This document shows positions 23,501 through 36,174 of a stretch of DNA of 64,000 nucleotides, one piece after another; the first letter of the stretch is position 1; each line of letters starts with the position of its first letter. The DNA is from Biscogniauxia marginata (taxonomy: Eukaryota > Ascomycota > Sordariomycetes > Xylariales > Xylariaceae): the NCBI GenBank assembly GCA_022695795.1, contig MU404066.1, forward strand, positions 124,001 through 188,000, read 5' to 3'. A program made the translations under genes and the position numbers. The notes under the pieces are model-generated. The model made no database searches. It saw nothing but the letters and a program-made list of their open reading frames with translations, and had not been told where the DNA came from.

Positions 23501-24193
23501 AGCGGCTTCTTCGAGACAAGCAAACAATGCCCTGAAACAAGAGACCATTCCGAGATGGGCAAAACCCCCTGGCGCCATTCTTTCGAAGCCCCCTCGGCTT
23601 CCCGACCGCTCGGTTCAGATTCAGGTCCCGATTCTACGTCCTTGCAATTTATCATTTGGAATTCCTGATTCTTCGCCCCCTTTTCAGCTCGTGGGCCTGT
23701 TCATAATGTTTCGCAGATAAGGAGACCCTGGGTACATACGTACCTACATACATGCATACATGCATATGTTGCCTACTTAGTATAACATGCCGAACTGCCA
23801 GGGTTGAAGCCATCGTGGCAGCGACTTGCATGATAATGCAGAAAGGTAATTTCGAGACGCCAGCGCTAGCTATTATAAGGATATCGACTTACAGGATGAT
23901 AAAGTACTTGGTACGTAAGGTAGTGAAGGTACCAAGTGGAGACGGGGATTTTAGGTTACCTTAAGGTAGGTACTTCCTTTAGGTAGGTCAAGCCACTGTA
24001 AGGCTCAGCTAGGTAGATGTGGCGTAATAGTTATGTCGATTGTCTAACAACCGCTCCTCACTAACAAGCTACTTTATATCCCATCCTGCGACAATAGCCC
24101 AAAGTGTATAGAACCCCCAAATATTTAAAAAGTCGGTCGAAAAGAACCAAATTAGAACCCAAAGGAGGGAATCCTTTTTTCCCCTTGCCTGCC
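20532..24193. other. Intergenic between cdc42 and the Vma22-like gene
   Basis: The cdc42 leader and promoter (minus-strand CT-rich, GA repeat on plus) occupy the left kilobase. TAGGTACATA-type words cluster at 21355-21385 and TAGGTA words at 21470-21600. The open frames at 22.7-23.7 kb, the longest about 217 codons from a GTG at 23067, have no convincing start, codon bias or motif, so I do not call a gene. Confidence 0.45.
20854..20880. repeat. GA dinucleotide microsatellite
   Basis: About 13 GA units (CT on the coding strand of cdc42), some 320 bp upstream of the cdc42 ATG, probably in its leader or promoter. CT tracts of this kind are common in fungal promoters. Confidence 0.9.
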
Positions 24194-24898
24194 ATGGACC
24201 CCGACCATATCGACACCCTCCTGGAGCGCTATCTGCACCTGCTCCACGAGTACACGTCCCTGCGGGAGCAGCTCAGCACGCTGCAGGCGGGCATGTACCA
24301 GGACATCGCGCGGGCGAACTTCTCCGCCGAGCGGGGGATGCGGTTCGGCCGCGACCACTACGACGAGCGCATGCAGGCTTCCAGGAGGCTGGCCGTGGCC
24401 CTGGACGACCGGGGCGTCCCCAGCTTCACCGCCATTACTACGGGGGACGGGGACGAGGGCGCGGGAGCTAGCAGCAGCAGCGTGGCCCAGGCACCTAAAA
24501 CAACAACACCAGCTAGTGATAAGGAGGATCCTAGCAACAGCAACAGTAGCAACACGGAGAAAAGGGAGGACGAGAATGATATTTCTCCTCGTGAGCCCTC
24601 CCCTGAAAAGGAGAAGGAGAAGAAAAAGATGCGAAGAGATCCCCTGAACTGGTTCGGACTCCTCGCGCCCGCGCCCCTGCGCCAGGCCCAGGCCCAGAGC
24701 GTCCGCGCCGTCGACCACGTGATACCCAGGCTGGTCTCCGTCGGCGCCGAGATGGCACAGCTCGAGATCGAGGTCCGCCGGGCCCGCAAGAGGCGCGCCA
24801 AGGCCGAGGCAGCAGCGGCGCAGCAGGAGCGGGAGCGGGAGCGAGAGCGGGAGACCGTTTCCGTTTCGGATACGGGCAAGGAGGGAATCGCGGCTTAG
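24194..24898 (+). CDS. vma22: V-ATPase assembly factor, Vma22/CCDC115-like
   Basis: A single exon encodes 234 residues from the ATG at 24194 (CTGCCATGGAC); the frame upstream has no other ATG. The N-terminal helix (DTLLERYLHLLHEYTSLREQL, with QDIARANFSAERGMRFG after it) and the C-terminal block (DPLNWFGLLAPAPLRQAQ, VIPRLVSVGAEM, LEIEVRRARKRR) match the two conserved helical regions of the Vma22/CCDC115 family. They are separated by a low-complexity Ser/Glu/Lys linker at about residues 90-155. Vma22 works at the ER with Vma12 to assemble the Vo sector of the vacuolar proton pump. The C-terminus ends in an Arg/Glu-repeat helix. The gene stands alone, with its 3' end facing the 3' end of tel1. 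Confidence 0.85.
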   Translation: MDPDHIDTLLERYLHLLHEYTSLREQLSTLQAGMYQDIARANFSAERGMRFGRDHYDERMQASRRLAVALDDRGVPSFTAITTGDGDEGAGASSSSVAQAPKTTTPASDKEDPSNSNSSNTEKREDENDISPREPSPEKEKEKKKMRRDPLNWFGLLAPAPLRQAQAQSVRAVDHVIPRLVSVGAEMAQLEIEVRRARKRRAKAEAAAAQQERERERERETVSVSDTGKEGIAA

Positions 24899-25949
24899 CA
24901 CCGGCTTTGTTGTCGTTATCGTGTAATGTTACATATAGACATATGTATACCTATATAACGTCTCGGTCGACTGGGCTGTGTTGGATGGGACGGGACGGGA
25001 TAGGTAGATATATAGGTAGATGGGCCCTCCCCCCCCTTCTCCCTTACGCGTGGCGTGTATGTCTTTATTCTGTCAAGAGAATATCGTACATTCGATATGT
25101 GCCAGAATCCCGCGTTCTTGTGCTTCTACCGTTGCTTTTGCTTCTCACTTACAAAAGAAAAGAAGAAAAAAAAAAAACCCCCCTGAATGTGGTTTGCATC
25201 ACAACTTAAGTCACCGTAACCTTTTCGGCGTTGTCCTTGCTAAGTCTTCAACATTGAGGTATTGGAAATCATATATATACCTACCTACAATCCCCGCTCG
25301 GTGGGCAACTAGATTCCCTTGGATGATTTTCGGGGGGAGGGGATAACCAATCTGTAATGAATGCGCGTACGGAAGATATACCATACCATACCTCCCTTAC
25401 CTATCCTACTTCTGTTGGATATGATGCCGAGGAATGTAGCGCTAATGTGTCAATGCCTTCAACCCAACTCTGGTAATATAGTCTGCATATGGCCTTATGG
25501 GCGATCGCTCATATCACTTTTTACTAGAACTTTTCCTCTTCTTTGACCCTCGTCTTCTCGCGATGGGAAATTTCAAGAGATGCGAAGGAAAAGTGAACCG
25601 AGAATCACCATTCTTCCACTATGTTACAAGTTCACTTTTTTTTTTTCTTTAAAAAAAAGTTGGGAGTAGTAGGAACCAATCCTAGATATAGTCTTGAATT
25701 ATACATGTAGCCCGAAAGCCATTACCTACCTTATATCCCCCTCCCCCCTTTTCCACAATCCCACCATTTTCGGACATAATTAATTTTGTATAACTAGTAC
25801 AACAAGGCCTATTTTCTACGGTACATAGCATATCAGGCTCCAAGTGCTAAAATAGCAAGCGGTCAAGCTGTAAAACGGCAACACATATGTATCTATGTGT
25901 GTGTCTATGCAGCCATGTCTGGATCGAAGAGTCCTATGCGCTCGAGCGA
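24899..25949. other. Convergent intergenic between the Vma22-like gene and tel1
   Basis: No gene seen. It holds both 3' UTRs, with T/A runs at 25635-25660 and GT/TA-rich words at 25885-25910. Confidence 0.5.
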
Positions 25950-28900
25950 TCACGCGTACGCGGCCCAACCTATTAATTGATAATCAGCAATTTGAATAGA
26001 GATAACCAGGTATAAATTTTTTTAAACGTACCTGAATATAACACAGCTAGGTTCCTCTCGTCCGTAGCCTGGTTGATGAGGTCGTTGACCGTAGCCGTCA
26101 CGCTCAGCGTCTTGCTGAGCTTCTTCCGCACGACCTCGAGGGCGCGGTCGGCCTCGCTCGGCTCGTTGACGACGCCGCCGCCGCCGCCGCCAGCAGTGAC
26201 GCCCGCGGTGGCCCTGCCCTTCTTCTTCGCGCCGACGTCGCTCTCCGCGCCGTCGCCCGCGGCCCCGTCGTCGCGCCTCGTGTCCTGCAGCTTCGCCACG
26301 CGCACGGGGCTGATGGACCACGAGTAGAGGGGGTCGTAGCGCAGCACATCGAGGATGGTCATGATGGAGTAGGTCTCCTCGCGCAGGGCGTCGAGGGTGA
26401 ACTCGCAGCAGCGCCGGAACACGCCCTCCGTCCTGGTGATGCCCATGCCGTCGACGATGTCGCGCGTGAGCCGGAACGGCACGAGCTCGGGCACGGGCAG
26501 CACGCGGCCCGACTCGAACGCGACGCCCAGGTCGATGTGCACGACCTCGCCGCTCTTGGAGTCGAGGAGGATGTTGTGCCCGTGGCGGTCGCCGAGCCCG
26601 AGGACGTGCCCGAGCATGGAGATCGCCGCCGTCGTGCGCGTGTACGCCGTGCGCTTGGCGAACCACTCGTCCGGGTCGACGAAGTACTCCATGAAAAAGT
26701 AGCGCATCACGGGCTGGAAGCGATCGGTCACCTTCTTGTATGTGGCAAGTCGTGCCTCGGTGCTTTTATGCTGGGCACCCGAGATCTCCTTGCGGCATTG
26801 TGCTGCCTTGAGGTCCTTGGGGTGGTATCGCTCGTGGGCTGGCATGAGATATTCGTGAAGCGGTATGGTATTTGGGACGAACTCGATCAGTCCGGAATAG
26901 GAGGTTAGAGGTTGAACTTTATAGGTTCTGATGCCAAGGTTGCGCTGCCGCGTGGATCGATGCAGCTTCAGGACCGATGATACAGCAGCAAAGACTTGCT
27001 CCATGATTGCATCCTGCCGCAGGTCATCGTTTCCGCCCTTGACGAGTTGCTTGAATCGCTGTCCATTGCTTCCCATGACGGTGATTATCTTGGGCGCGCT
27101 GACGCCGCTAGCAATTGTCATAGTCGGCTCAAGCTTGGTAATATGCGGAACATGAGAGTAGTCTCGATCGGCCGAAAGTTCTATCTGCATCGTCGGAGGC
27201 GGAATATGGTATTTTGCTAGATAGCTCGCGAGGCTGGAGGCGGCATTGGAGTCTCTGATCGCGATCTTTTGGCCCCCCTTATAGGGCGTAGAGTCACGTT
27301 CGGCGGCTAACGCATGATATGCTTTGCTGGTGCTATTGATGGCAGCCCATGTGCTTGCCGATGCCTCTGTATGGGCTAGCCTTTTGCCAACCCTATCTGT
27401 AGCTCTCCGTCGGAGCACAGCAGACTCATCTTGCTCGTTTGTCTTCGACCTCATGCCGGACCAAATCTGATACATTCCATGGTATGGGTGGTCGACGCAG
27501 ATCCGATAGACTAGTTCAATGAGAAGCTTTTGGAAGAGGTGACCCTGATCCAGGAGTCGCGAGGTAAGCTGATTCATTAGCGGGGCGAGTTTCCGGGTAG
27601 CAACTTTGTCGATATGTTTCCTCACTGCATCGTTCGTGAAGTCTTCCCCTGAGCGCTCGAGCCACAGAGCTGTGAATCTGAGGGCATCATTATTATGTTC
27701 ATCGGAAGCAATTAGTGAAAGGAGATAGTTCTCCAGGCTTAGCCGCACAAACTCGCTACGACTCTGTTCAACCCGCCGCAATTCTTGTTCGTCCAGGTCA
27801 AGCCACTGCTTGGCCTTCACAAGGTGAGCCTGGTATTTTGATTTCGTTTGCGTATCCCTCGCGGTGGCGATTAGGCCTTTGAGCTGCATAACTTCATCGC
27901 TTTTTCCTTTCCGTAGATGCTGCAAGCGGGCTAGGTCTTCGAGCCCGTCGGGATTCTGCAACTGTTCATCACAGAACATGGCAAACTGATGGTAGACCTT
28001 GCCAGCCTCTTTTCCATCGGCTTTGCCTTTCAGCTCCTTCAGTGCAGGCTGGAGGTAATTCTTTTGAATGCTGTCTGGCTTTTCAAGCCGCGCGACGGAG
28101 ATTTGGTATCCAGTCTTGGCAAGCAGGTCTGGCCGGCTCAGAGGAATAGTTTGCTTCTTGAGATCGGTGTCTTCATCGATGCTCTGCAGCATACGGATAG
28201 ATGACATCATCTCACCATGGTCCCATAGGGAGTTTGCAGCTTCAATTCTTGCCGCTGAATCCAGATGCAACCCAAGATCAGCACATGGCTGGACTAGATC
28301 GGTAAGAGATGTAGCTATATTCAAAGACTCTTGCGTTGCTTGATGGTATCGGTATACACTAGAAGATAAAAGCATAGACTTGACTTGGACGAGCCTCGCT
28401 TCTGGAGGTTTCACTTTGGCTATGCCCCGAAGCTGAGAGGTCTGCGATAGCATACTTAAGGTTGTCTCTCTGCAAGACAGAATTTGGCTGACATCTTCGT
28501 ACCTAGGCAGCATTAGCAATTCGCGAGCTTCTAAGAGGGGGGGGGACCGGTAGGCTTACCGACCACTCTTCATCCAGTTTGAGCGGACGGAGAAGTTGTC
28601 CAGAATATGGTCGAGGTCGGTTTGGCTGGCAACATCTATGATATCGTTAAGCTCTGACAAAACAGCCAAAACTCCTAGGTTACGTCGAAGAAGGCCTGGG
28701 CTAAGATCTTGCTTGACCACGTGACGCATAGTCTCGCTGAAGCCACTGAAAGCAACCCTCCTTGCCATACCTGACTCGGTCGCGTGGTTCCAGGCCTGGT
28801 ATGCTTTGTAGAGGGTTACAGAAGGATTATGTGTGGTTTCTGGTGCCGGAAGATTCCAAATTTCGAGCCGTCTTGCAGTACTAAAAGTGCTGTCAATCGC

Positions 28901-31900
28901 AGTAGACGACGCATCGAGGGTTTGCTGGCTCTGAAGCAAGGAGTGTGATAGGCCTGAAAGTCCTAGGGTACTTAAAGTTCCAATCAATGACTGACTATCA
29001 ACTTGGGCAGCTGGGTCTCTTCTGCGAATATGACTGTCATACTGAGCACCACGGAAGGCGAGACTTCGGCTACCATCCTTTTCGTACTCTAGCCGAGCAA
29101 GTATGTTGCTTAAACTTGAGGTCTGACTTAAACCATAATAGGCGTCCGGATCATCAATACTCTCAAAAATTTCCATTAGCACGTCCGTAGACTCCTGGGC
29201 CCGGACAGCAGAAGAACGACGGGAGGATCGTGATCCCTCGGTAGCGGCCATTTCAACTAGCAGTAATGCTGTTTTAAACATGCCACATTTCGTGGCGGCT
29301 GAGGCAGCCAAAGAAAGGTCAAGTTCGAGCCACTGTGCTCGATCAGCTATGGAGCTTTCCCCGGGCATTGTTTGTGTTCTGAGGTACAATATGGCGTTCA
29401 TCAAAAGGCTTATGTTTTCTTTTGCTGCTGGAGTATCAAGTTTAAACCAATTCTTGAGGGCTCCCGATAGACTTCGCCTTGCCTTTTGTTGCGTCCCTCG
29501 TTCAAAGAAGAGGACGAGATGGACAATGTATGGGAATGCTTCCCGTGCAAACCAGCTGATGTTGGTAAGTATCGGGGGCATAGCATTGAGCACGATGCTA
29601 TCTGGGAATGACTGTGCTAGGTAAACAGTAATTGTTTGAGCCCATTTCGATTCTTCGAATGCCTCACTGGAGAACGCATAATCCTCCCGTACGTGACTAA
29701 TGGAAATATTGTCGGATGGCGGTGTCCGGTAGGGAGCCCAATTTGATGCCGCGAGAAGCTGGTCAGACAAAACCCTTTGGCACGCTGCAACTAACACATT
29801 ATCACCTTGAACTGCAGCTTCGGAAATAATTGTTCGCAAGGCAGATTCTGCGAGTCCAGCCTTAAAGCTATCCCTTTCGGCAGTTAGCGACTGCAGTAGG
29901 TTGAGGAGGCCTTGCTCTGACTCAAATTCACCCAGAGAGACCTTGCGGTATTGAGAGAGACTGGATTCCCGGAGCAAGTCATGATCAATGTGGCCAGATG
30001 CCGCAAAACCTCTCCCAACGACTCGACCTGCCCAAGTAAGATACTCATTGCTGAGGGTTTGTGCTTGACAGCTTTTCCAGACGGCTGTTGCCAACCCTCG
30101 TGCCTCGTCGTCTGAACGGACCATGTCCATACTAGACGAATCCGGAATGGTGAAGTTTCGGCAGAGCATCTCCAAGGCTAATTTGCGTGAGGGTTCATTT
30201 AGAAGGTGTGCCCCATCGACATCATCCTGGAGGATCTCAAGTAGCAATTTGCTTTCTTGAGTGCCTTGTTCGGCATTCCCTGTGGATCGGACGTGAGCAG
30301 CAGACTGGGTAATAGCCATGAATGCGTCTCGTTGCCTATCATCACGAAGCTGAGGCGAATGATAGCCTTGAAGATATTTCGTGAACCACGAGTGAAATTT
30401 CTGTGCTTTGCTCATCGTGGCCTTGAATTGGCTTTCCTGGGTGGTACTTGACTGGGTGGTTTCTAGAAATACCCTGAGAGATGCTAAGGTAGACAAGGCA
30501 TATCCAGCAAGGAAGGAAGGTGATTGCGATAATGTCTCTAGTCCATTCTCCAAGAGGTATTGGCTCATTCCAAGAGCGTCATCCGCACACTCGGTGTCAT
30601 CGATAAATGGACGTATAGAATGTAAGAGCATCTCTAGGGGGTATGACTTCAACGCATGGGGGCCTGCTAGACATAGAAGCACTCGAACTTTCCGAAGAAC
30701 AGAGCATGCATGCAAAGGCCCTAACGCAGCGTGTACGCCGTTGAGTAGTTTTCTGGCGACAGTGACCACAAGCGCGGGAGTCCAGAGAGCGGGCATGTCA
30801 TATTCCGTGCGACTGCATAGAAGCGCCATCTCTCTTACAAGATACTTGGCACGAAATGTTGGCTGTTGGTTTGCTACTAGTACCACCTCGGAGAAACCAC
30901 ATTTCTTGATATTTGCCATCGTTTCAGCAGCGTAAGTGAAATTTTCGTCTCTAGCCCATGCTTTCTCAACAGGATCTTCCTGATCTATGAGAGTGAAGAA
31001 AACTCCAATGATGTCAGCGAAGTTTACGTATATACTGTCAAGGAATGCCTCTCGCCCAAGGATTTTGCGCATTCTGCTCTCGCCGCTTCGGTTCTGCTCG
31101 TTCTTGGGAATGCTAATATCATGAGCTATACTATACGCAATGGTCTTGGAGAAGTTTTGTTGAAAAAGCTGAGCTGTTGTGACTCCTAGGAGAGTAGCTA
31201 GCTCTGACACTGCGTCTTCTTGGCCTCGCATAACCATGATAGACACCACTTCAGACTGTGCACGCCGGAGGAGTTCCTCAAGGCTTGAAAACCCGAATAT
31301 CTCAAACGGGATGTCATCGACAGTCCCTTCATCAAGCCAAGTGTAGAGGAGCTGAGAAGCAAATAGGTCAAACAGCTTGCGAGTATCTTCAAGGTTGAGA
31401 GACTTTGCTATCTTTCTAAGGCAATGTGCGGCGTGTGGTTTTGATTGAGGAATGCTGCCTGGAGTTTCGAAAATATGGTAGACACTTCGTCGCAGGAGAG
31501 TCGGCCATTGGCATGCCAGTTCAGCTAGCACAAATAAGCGCAAGGCTATGCCTTCGAGGAACTCACCAATGGTCGGAAGATTTTCTAGGACGTCGAGAAA
31601 GACATCTTCATGAAGTTTTAAAACGTATCGCCCGAATAAAGTTGGTAGTCGAGACCCGATGTAGAACTTAACTGACAATGAGCCTTTTTCCAACATGCTT
31701 AAAAGGGACGTGTTTGGGGGGGGCATATTGATGGTTTCCGGGAATTTCTCATTGATTTGTACGAGACGCAATAGCAAACGAGCCAACGACATCTGCACTT
31801 TTGGAGAAAGGAGGTTGTTCGAGAGCCCCTTTCTCAGATAGTGAGAGTAAAGATCACCCACAAGCGAGGATAAATCATTCGCGCCGTCGGACCACATCGT

Positions 31901-34900
31901 TATGAAGCTTTCCATGAGATCAAGGCAAACATCTAGTGCAACTTCACAACTCAAAAATGACGATTGGCCGATCAAACCTCCCATCCTCTCGATTACTTTC
32001 TCAGCATCATCAGGGTTTATGATGAGATCCTGGCCGAATAATTCCCTGATCAAGCATCGGCATGAGAGAATTTCTTCATCTGGTAGATGCAAAAATGTAT
32101 CTAGGAAGGACGGTGGAACGAGTCCTACCTGACCATTATCTTCATATAGTAACTCGAAAAAATGCAGTCGTTGTGTTGTGTCAACATAGAAAGCCGTCGC
32201 TTGTAAGGCGATAGAGGACTCTCGCCGTGAGATCTCGATAGATTTTGACGTTGCATTTGATCGACTTCTCTGTGACTCAAATTCGTCGTCGAGATCCATG
32301 AGGTCCTCATCATGACTGGAGGACAGTTTTGTCGCTCGATCACGGAGATTAATAGATACTTCGGAGAGAAGCCGATGAAGATAGGGCCATTCCTTTGTTA
32401 ATTGGTTCAAATCCGTGTTAGTTAGTGGCGGTGTATACTGTCGTATAGACCGAAGAAGGCACTCATAGAGTAGCTGACTCTCAGACGAGGTTGAAAGCGC
32501 CTCTAGAACACTCCTGAGCGCTTTGAATAGGGAATCTTCCATCTCTTTTGACTGTCGCGTATTGACCTCATTAAGTTGTGGTAATATGAGAGCAACAGTG
32601 ACCAAGCAGGAAATAATGCAGTGAAGTTTTTCTGGTGTGATCTGGACCGACCCATCACGCTTAGCCAAAGTATCACACAAAACGCCAATTCCTTCGAGCT
32701 TGGGATAAACGAGCTCGGCCACTAGTTTCTTCGTGGAATAGGCACTTGAGGTATCAGCGAGTAGAGTTGGAGAGGCAGTAGCATGGCCTAGACCATCAAC
32801 TCTGGGAAGAGGTCCGGAGACATCATCGAGTAAGAAAATATACTTCAAGACATTCTCGCGTTCCTTCAATAGAAGTATAGTCTCTGCAATTGGCCCAGAT
32901 ATTGTCTGAGAAGGGGGCGAGAGGGTTATCCGCTGATCCCCATACGCTGCTCGGACGAGATTGACCATGTCCAGGGGTGAGACATGTACGGAATAAGACG
33001 AAATGAAGTTCGCATCCGCTTAAGTGGAAGGACCGTCAGTATAGCAAATGTTGACAGGGTTTGAGATACACTCACCGGGATCCCATCTAAGTAGCATCCA
33101 TCGGACTATGTGGTTACAGGTAGCATGACTGGCGTTCGGAAGTTGATGGTTCCGGAGATGAAGGAGTGCTGTCATTAAGACAAGCGAGGAGTCAATTACT
33201 AAGGCTGGGCCATTGACATCAGCAGTAGTGACGATATTATTAACATCATCAGCAATTTCACGGTATGATAGAATTTCATGGGTCACGATAGAATGCAAGA
33301 GAAGACTTGAAGCCCGGCAGGTTCCTGTCATGCTGACAGAGCGTACCGCGATCTGCCACGATTGTTTCCAGAGCGCGCTTAAAGAATGGTTAGAAGCACT
33401 GGCTTTTGGGATAAGACTACATGTCAAGTTAGTTTGGCACGTTCATATGGTTAAATGTGAAGTGACTAACCTCGCGCAAGCGATCATGGCCCATGATGCC
33501 GTTTTGCTGTTTTTGTTGGTGATCAGGCCTACCAAGAACGACAGAATCTCGGAAGCCTCATCAACCGTGATGTCAACATCGGAGATGAAGTAGGGGATAA
33601 TCTGCAGAGCAGTAAACTGCATAGCCCCATCGGCCGAGCGCAGTTTTTGTCGAAGCCGACTAAAGCCAGTAGTTGTCCGTTGTCTCTTGCGCGGTTGCTC
33701 ATCCTCAGCTGAGTTTCCATGCAACAAACGAGATTTTTTCCACATGAGGCCTTCCAAAATTGCTAAAATATGGACCACTGCCCATTGCCTCTCCGCATCA
33801 ACGTTGAAGGGCCGCAGAGAAAATGACTGTATCCGGAAGCTAGTGCTGCCGTGGTGGCCTGCAGAGTAGACCAAATCGTCCTGCTGGAGCTGAGCGCGTT
33901 CATCACGTCTAGAATATTCACTCCAGAACAACTCAGATAGATTCTCAATATCACCCAAGAGTGACGGCTCGATATTCTGCTTAACTAAATACTCAAGCTG
34001 CAAATGGAGATTATACAGCACCTTTAGCATTTCAGTACGGACGCCATTCAGGAGCGCATCGAACTTTGACGCAGTTCTAGCCTGCCACCAATATATGATG
34101 AGCGGTAGAATCTCGACAGCTAGTGAACTTGCTTGAGCAGAGTCATCAGTCTGAGTCGTCACCAACAGCTCGTTGATGACGGAAAAGGCTAGTTGATGCA
34201 ACTGGCTTATACCGAGGTAGCGGAGCTGAAGGACTTGAATGACCGCGGAAGATATTTCTTTTGAGCGTTGAAGCAAGGGTGCATTCGGGACAGAGACTAG
34301 GGAGTGGAGACACTGTATGAGATCCGGTAAATGGCTGCGTTGCAATCGAGTGCTGCCTCTCTTGGAAGAGGCGGTTGATCTAGGAGTTGAGCCTGTCAGA
34401 GACAAGTTCTGTCCCGTCCCAGGGGCTGGTGAAGCACGGGAATGGCCCGAGTCCTGATCGGTATCCTCTAAACAATGACTGATAATTTGCAGAGTAAAGT
34501 CAACACAAGTGAACCAACCCTCACTGTCAGACGTGGCGAGTAGTTCCACGTTGGGAACATGTGCAAGAAGGGCGGCAAGGGCTTTAATGTAGTCTTGGAT
34601 GAGCGGTGGGACAAGGCTGTCTTCCGGGTGAGGCAGAGTCTCGGTAATATGATCAACGACAGCCAAGACAGTCTTGCGCTTGATCTTGGACGCTCCATGC
34701 TCTACGCTGAGGCGAAGTGCCTCGGCACACCTAACAAGTCTCCCAACAGCAACAGTCTTGGAGCCCCGTCCCTTGTAGTAAGCCTCTTTTTCAGATACGG
34801 CATACCGGAAAATGGCCTCCAGGAGCCTGTGGTACTTCTTGTCGTCCAAAACTGTACTAGAGGGAAGGTCATCAGTCCCAGTATAAGAATAAGGGGGCAA

Positions 34901-35165
34901 CCACTCACATGTTCGAAACGGTAGATTGGTGTTTGAAGATATGGGCCAAATCTGTGCATGGTAAGCTCAAGAAGCACTTATTATCAGATGAGAGGATTGT
35001 CTCTTCACCTTCTAAGCCGGCGGAACCATTCGCTCTGTTGCCACTCTCAATCGCCTCTGTTCTTAGTTAGCTCTCATGACTTAGCAATGCCTATGCTGTT
35101 ACACGGTGAAACCTGCCTAGGGCTCTATTCATCGAGATCTCTCGAGCTCCCGATCGAGGCGGCAT
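25950..35165 (-). CDS. tel1: Tel1/ATM checkpoint protein kinase
   Basis: Eight exons: 35165-35105 (uncertain), 35056-35009, 34951-34909, 34856-33471, 33416-33076, 33018-28560, 28502-26032 and 25969-25950. They total 8829 nt and 2942 residues, close to other filamentous-fungal Tel1 proteins. A TAN-like motif (GLEGDLAHIFKH) lies near residue 35. It is followed by about 1900 residues of helical repeats, a FAT region, and a PI3K-like kinase domain with GNDDLRQDA (about 2604), GDRHGHN (about 2750) and the metal-binding HIDLGVAFE (about 2771), and finally FATC. The last exon encodes only the end of FATC, GWAAYA-stop. Tel1 binds double-strand breaks and telomeres through Mre11-Rad50 and phosphorylates SQ/TQ sites. 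Exons 2-8 are well supported by phase and conservation. Exon 1 rests on an AAAATGCC start and a weak GTGTAA donor. Confidence 0.95.
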
Positions 35166-36174
35166 TTTGGCCCAGTTGAGCCGCAAAGGCAAAAGATGTG
35201 TGCCCTAAACGGCGGGTCGTGCGGAACTGCCTCCAAGACAGAAAAGCTACTCGAGTACGACAACGAAAGCTTCCGTCCAATTTACCAACAGAGAAGTGAT
35301 CCTAGTTTAAGCCCAAAGCAGACAGGGAACCCAGAGAGCCGGGCTTTAGACAGGAACCAATGTCTAAAAAGAGTCTGCCAGTAAAAAGTATTGGTACGAT
35401 CATGCTCAGTGTGGTGAGATAGGTACTATCATGAGTTGGAAAAGGAAAAATGCGTCCATTCGTTTATGCTAGGACATGTTTAATTGTATTCACGGTCAAG
35501 GCAATCCATTCTACTTGCCGCTGCCTAGGGTAAAGGTCCTAGGTTGAAGGCTGCGCGTCAGGTGTTGCGAGCTGGACCGGCCCAAGCTCGGCTGACGGAG
35601 CTCTCAGGAAGATGCGACGCTATACGCGATGCGATGCGACAAAGATGGCTTGGATGGCAACGGCCACACGGCGACCCGCGAATTTGTCCGGCAGAATTCC
35701 TTACACCGCCTTTAAAGTTTTGTTGACTTTCGACGGGCGCGCCTACCTTGCATGCCTACCGCCCTACGGCAACCAAAAATTTAACAGCTTTTAACTGGGT
35801 CCCATTGCTATAGCCCCCATTATTCGAGTCTCTCTCATTGGCGGATGAGCTTAGCTGCCTTGCTGCATATGCACCTACAGTAGGCAGGCATTTGGCGCTA
35901 GATATCTTGGGTAGGTACCTATACATAATAAATCTCAAGTACGATCTGGTAATAAGTGAGCAGTAGCTCGACACATCCCAAATCCAACATTACTTCTCGA
36001 CACCGAAAATCCATCACGCCCTCGCGCCGCACTTAGTTTCTACGCCGACCCGGACACCTATGACGGCCGAGCACCCGACTAGAGATTGACGGCCGACCTA
36101 GCACATTTGCTGCATGCCAATTGCCTCCTCCACCAGCAGCGCGACGATGCGATAGAGAATTGAATCGAGGAACA
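35166..36174. promoter_or_regulatory. Divergent promoter region, tel1 and nup192
   Basis: About 1 kb separates the head-to-head starts of tel1 and nup192. It contains the palindrome TAGGTACCTA at 35912-35921, GCGACGC-rich sequence near 35610-35640 and ACGCGCC near 35740. Joint regulation is possible but not shown by the sequence. Confidence 0.45.

Noticed and set aside
23067..23720. A 217-codon frame on the plus strand
   Set aside because: It opens at GTG, and the peptide has no recognisable domain and no coding-like codon use. It overlaps other frames of similar quality, so it looks like chance.
26022..26666. A 214-codon Arg/His-rich minus-strand frame
   Set aside because: It overlaps the tel1 kinase exon in another frame. 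The kinase motifs decide the true frame; the other stays open because of the local G+C excess.
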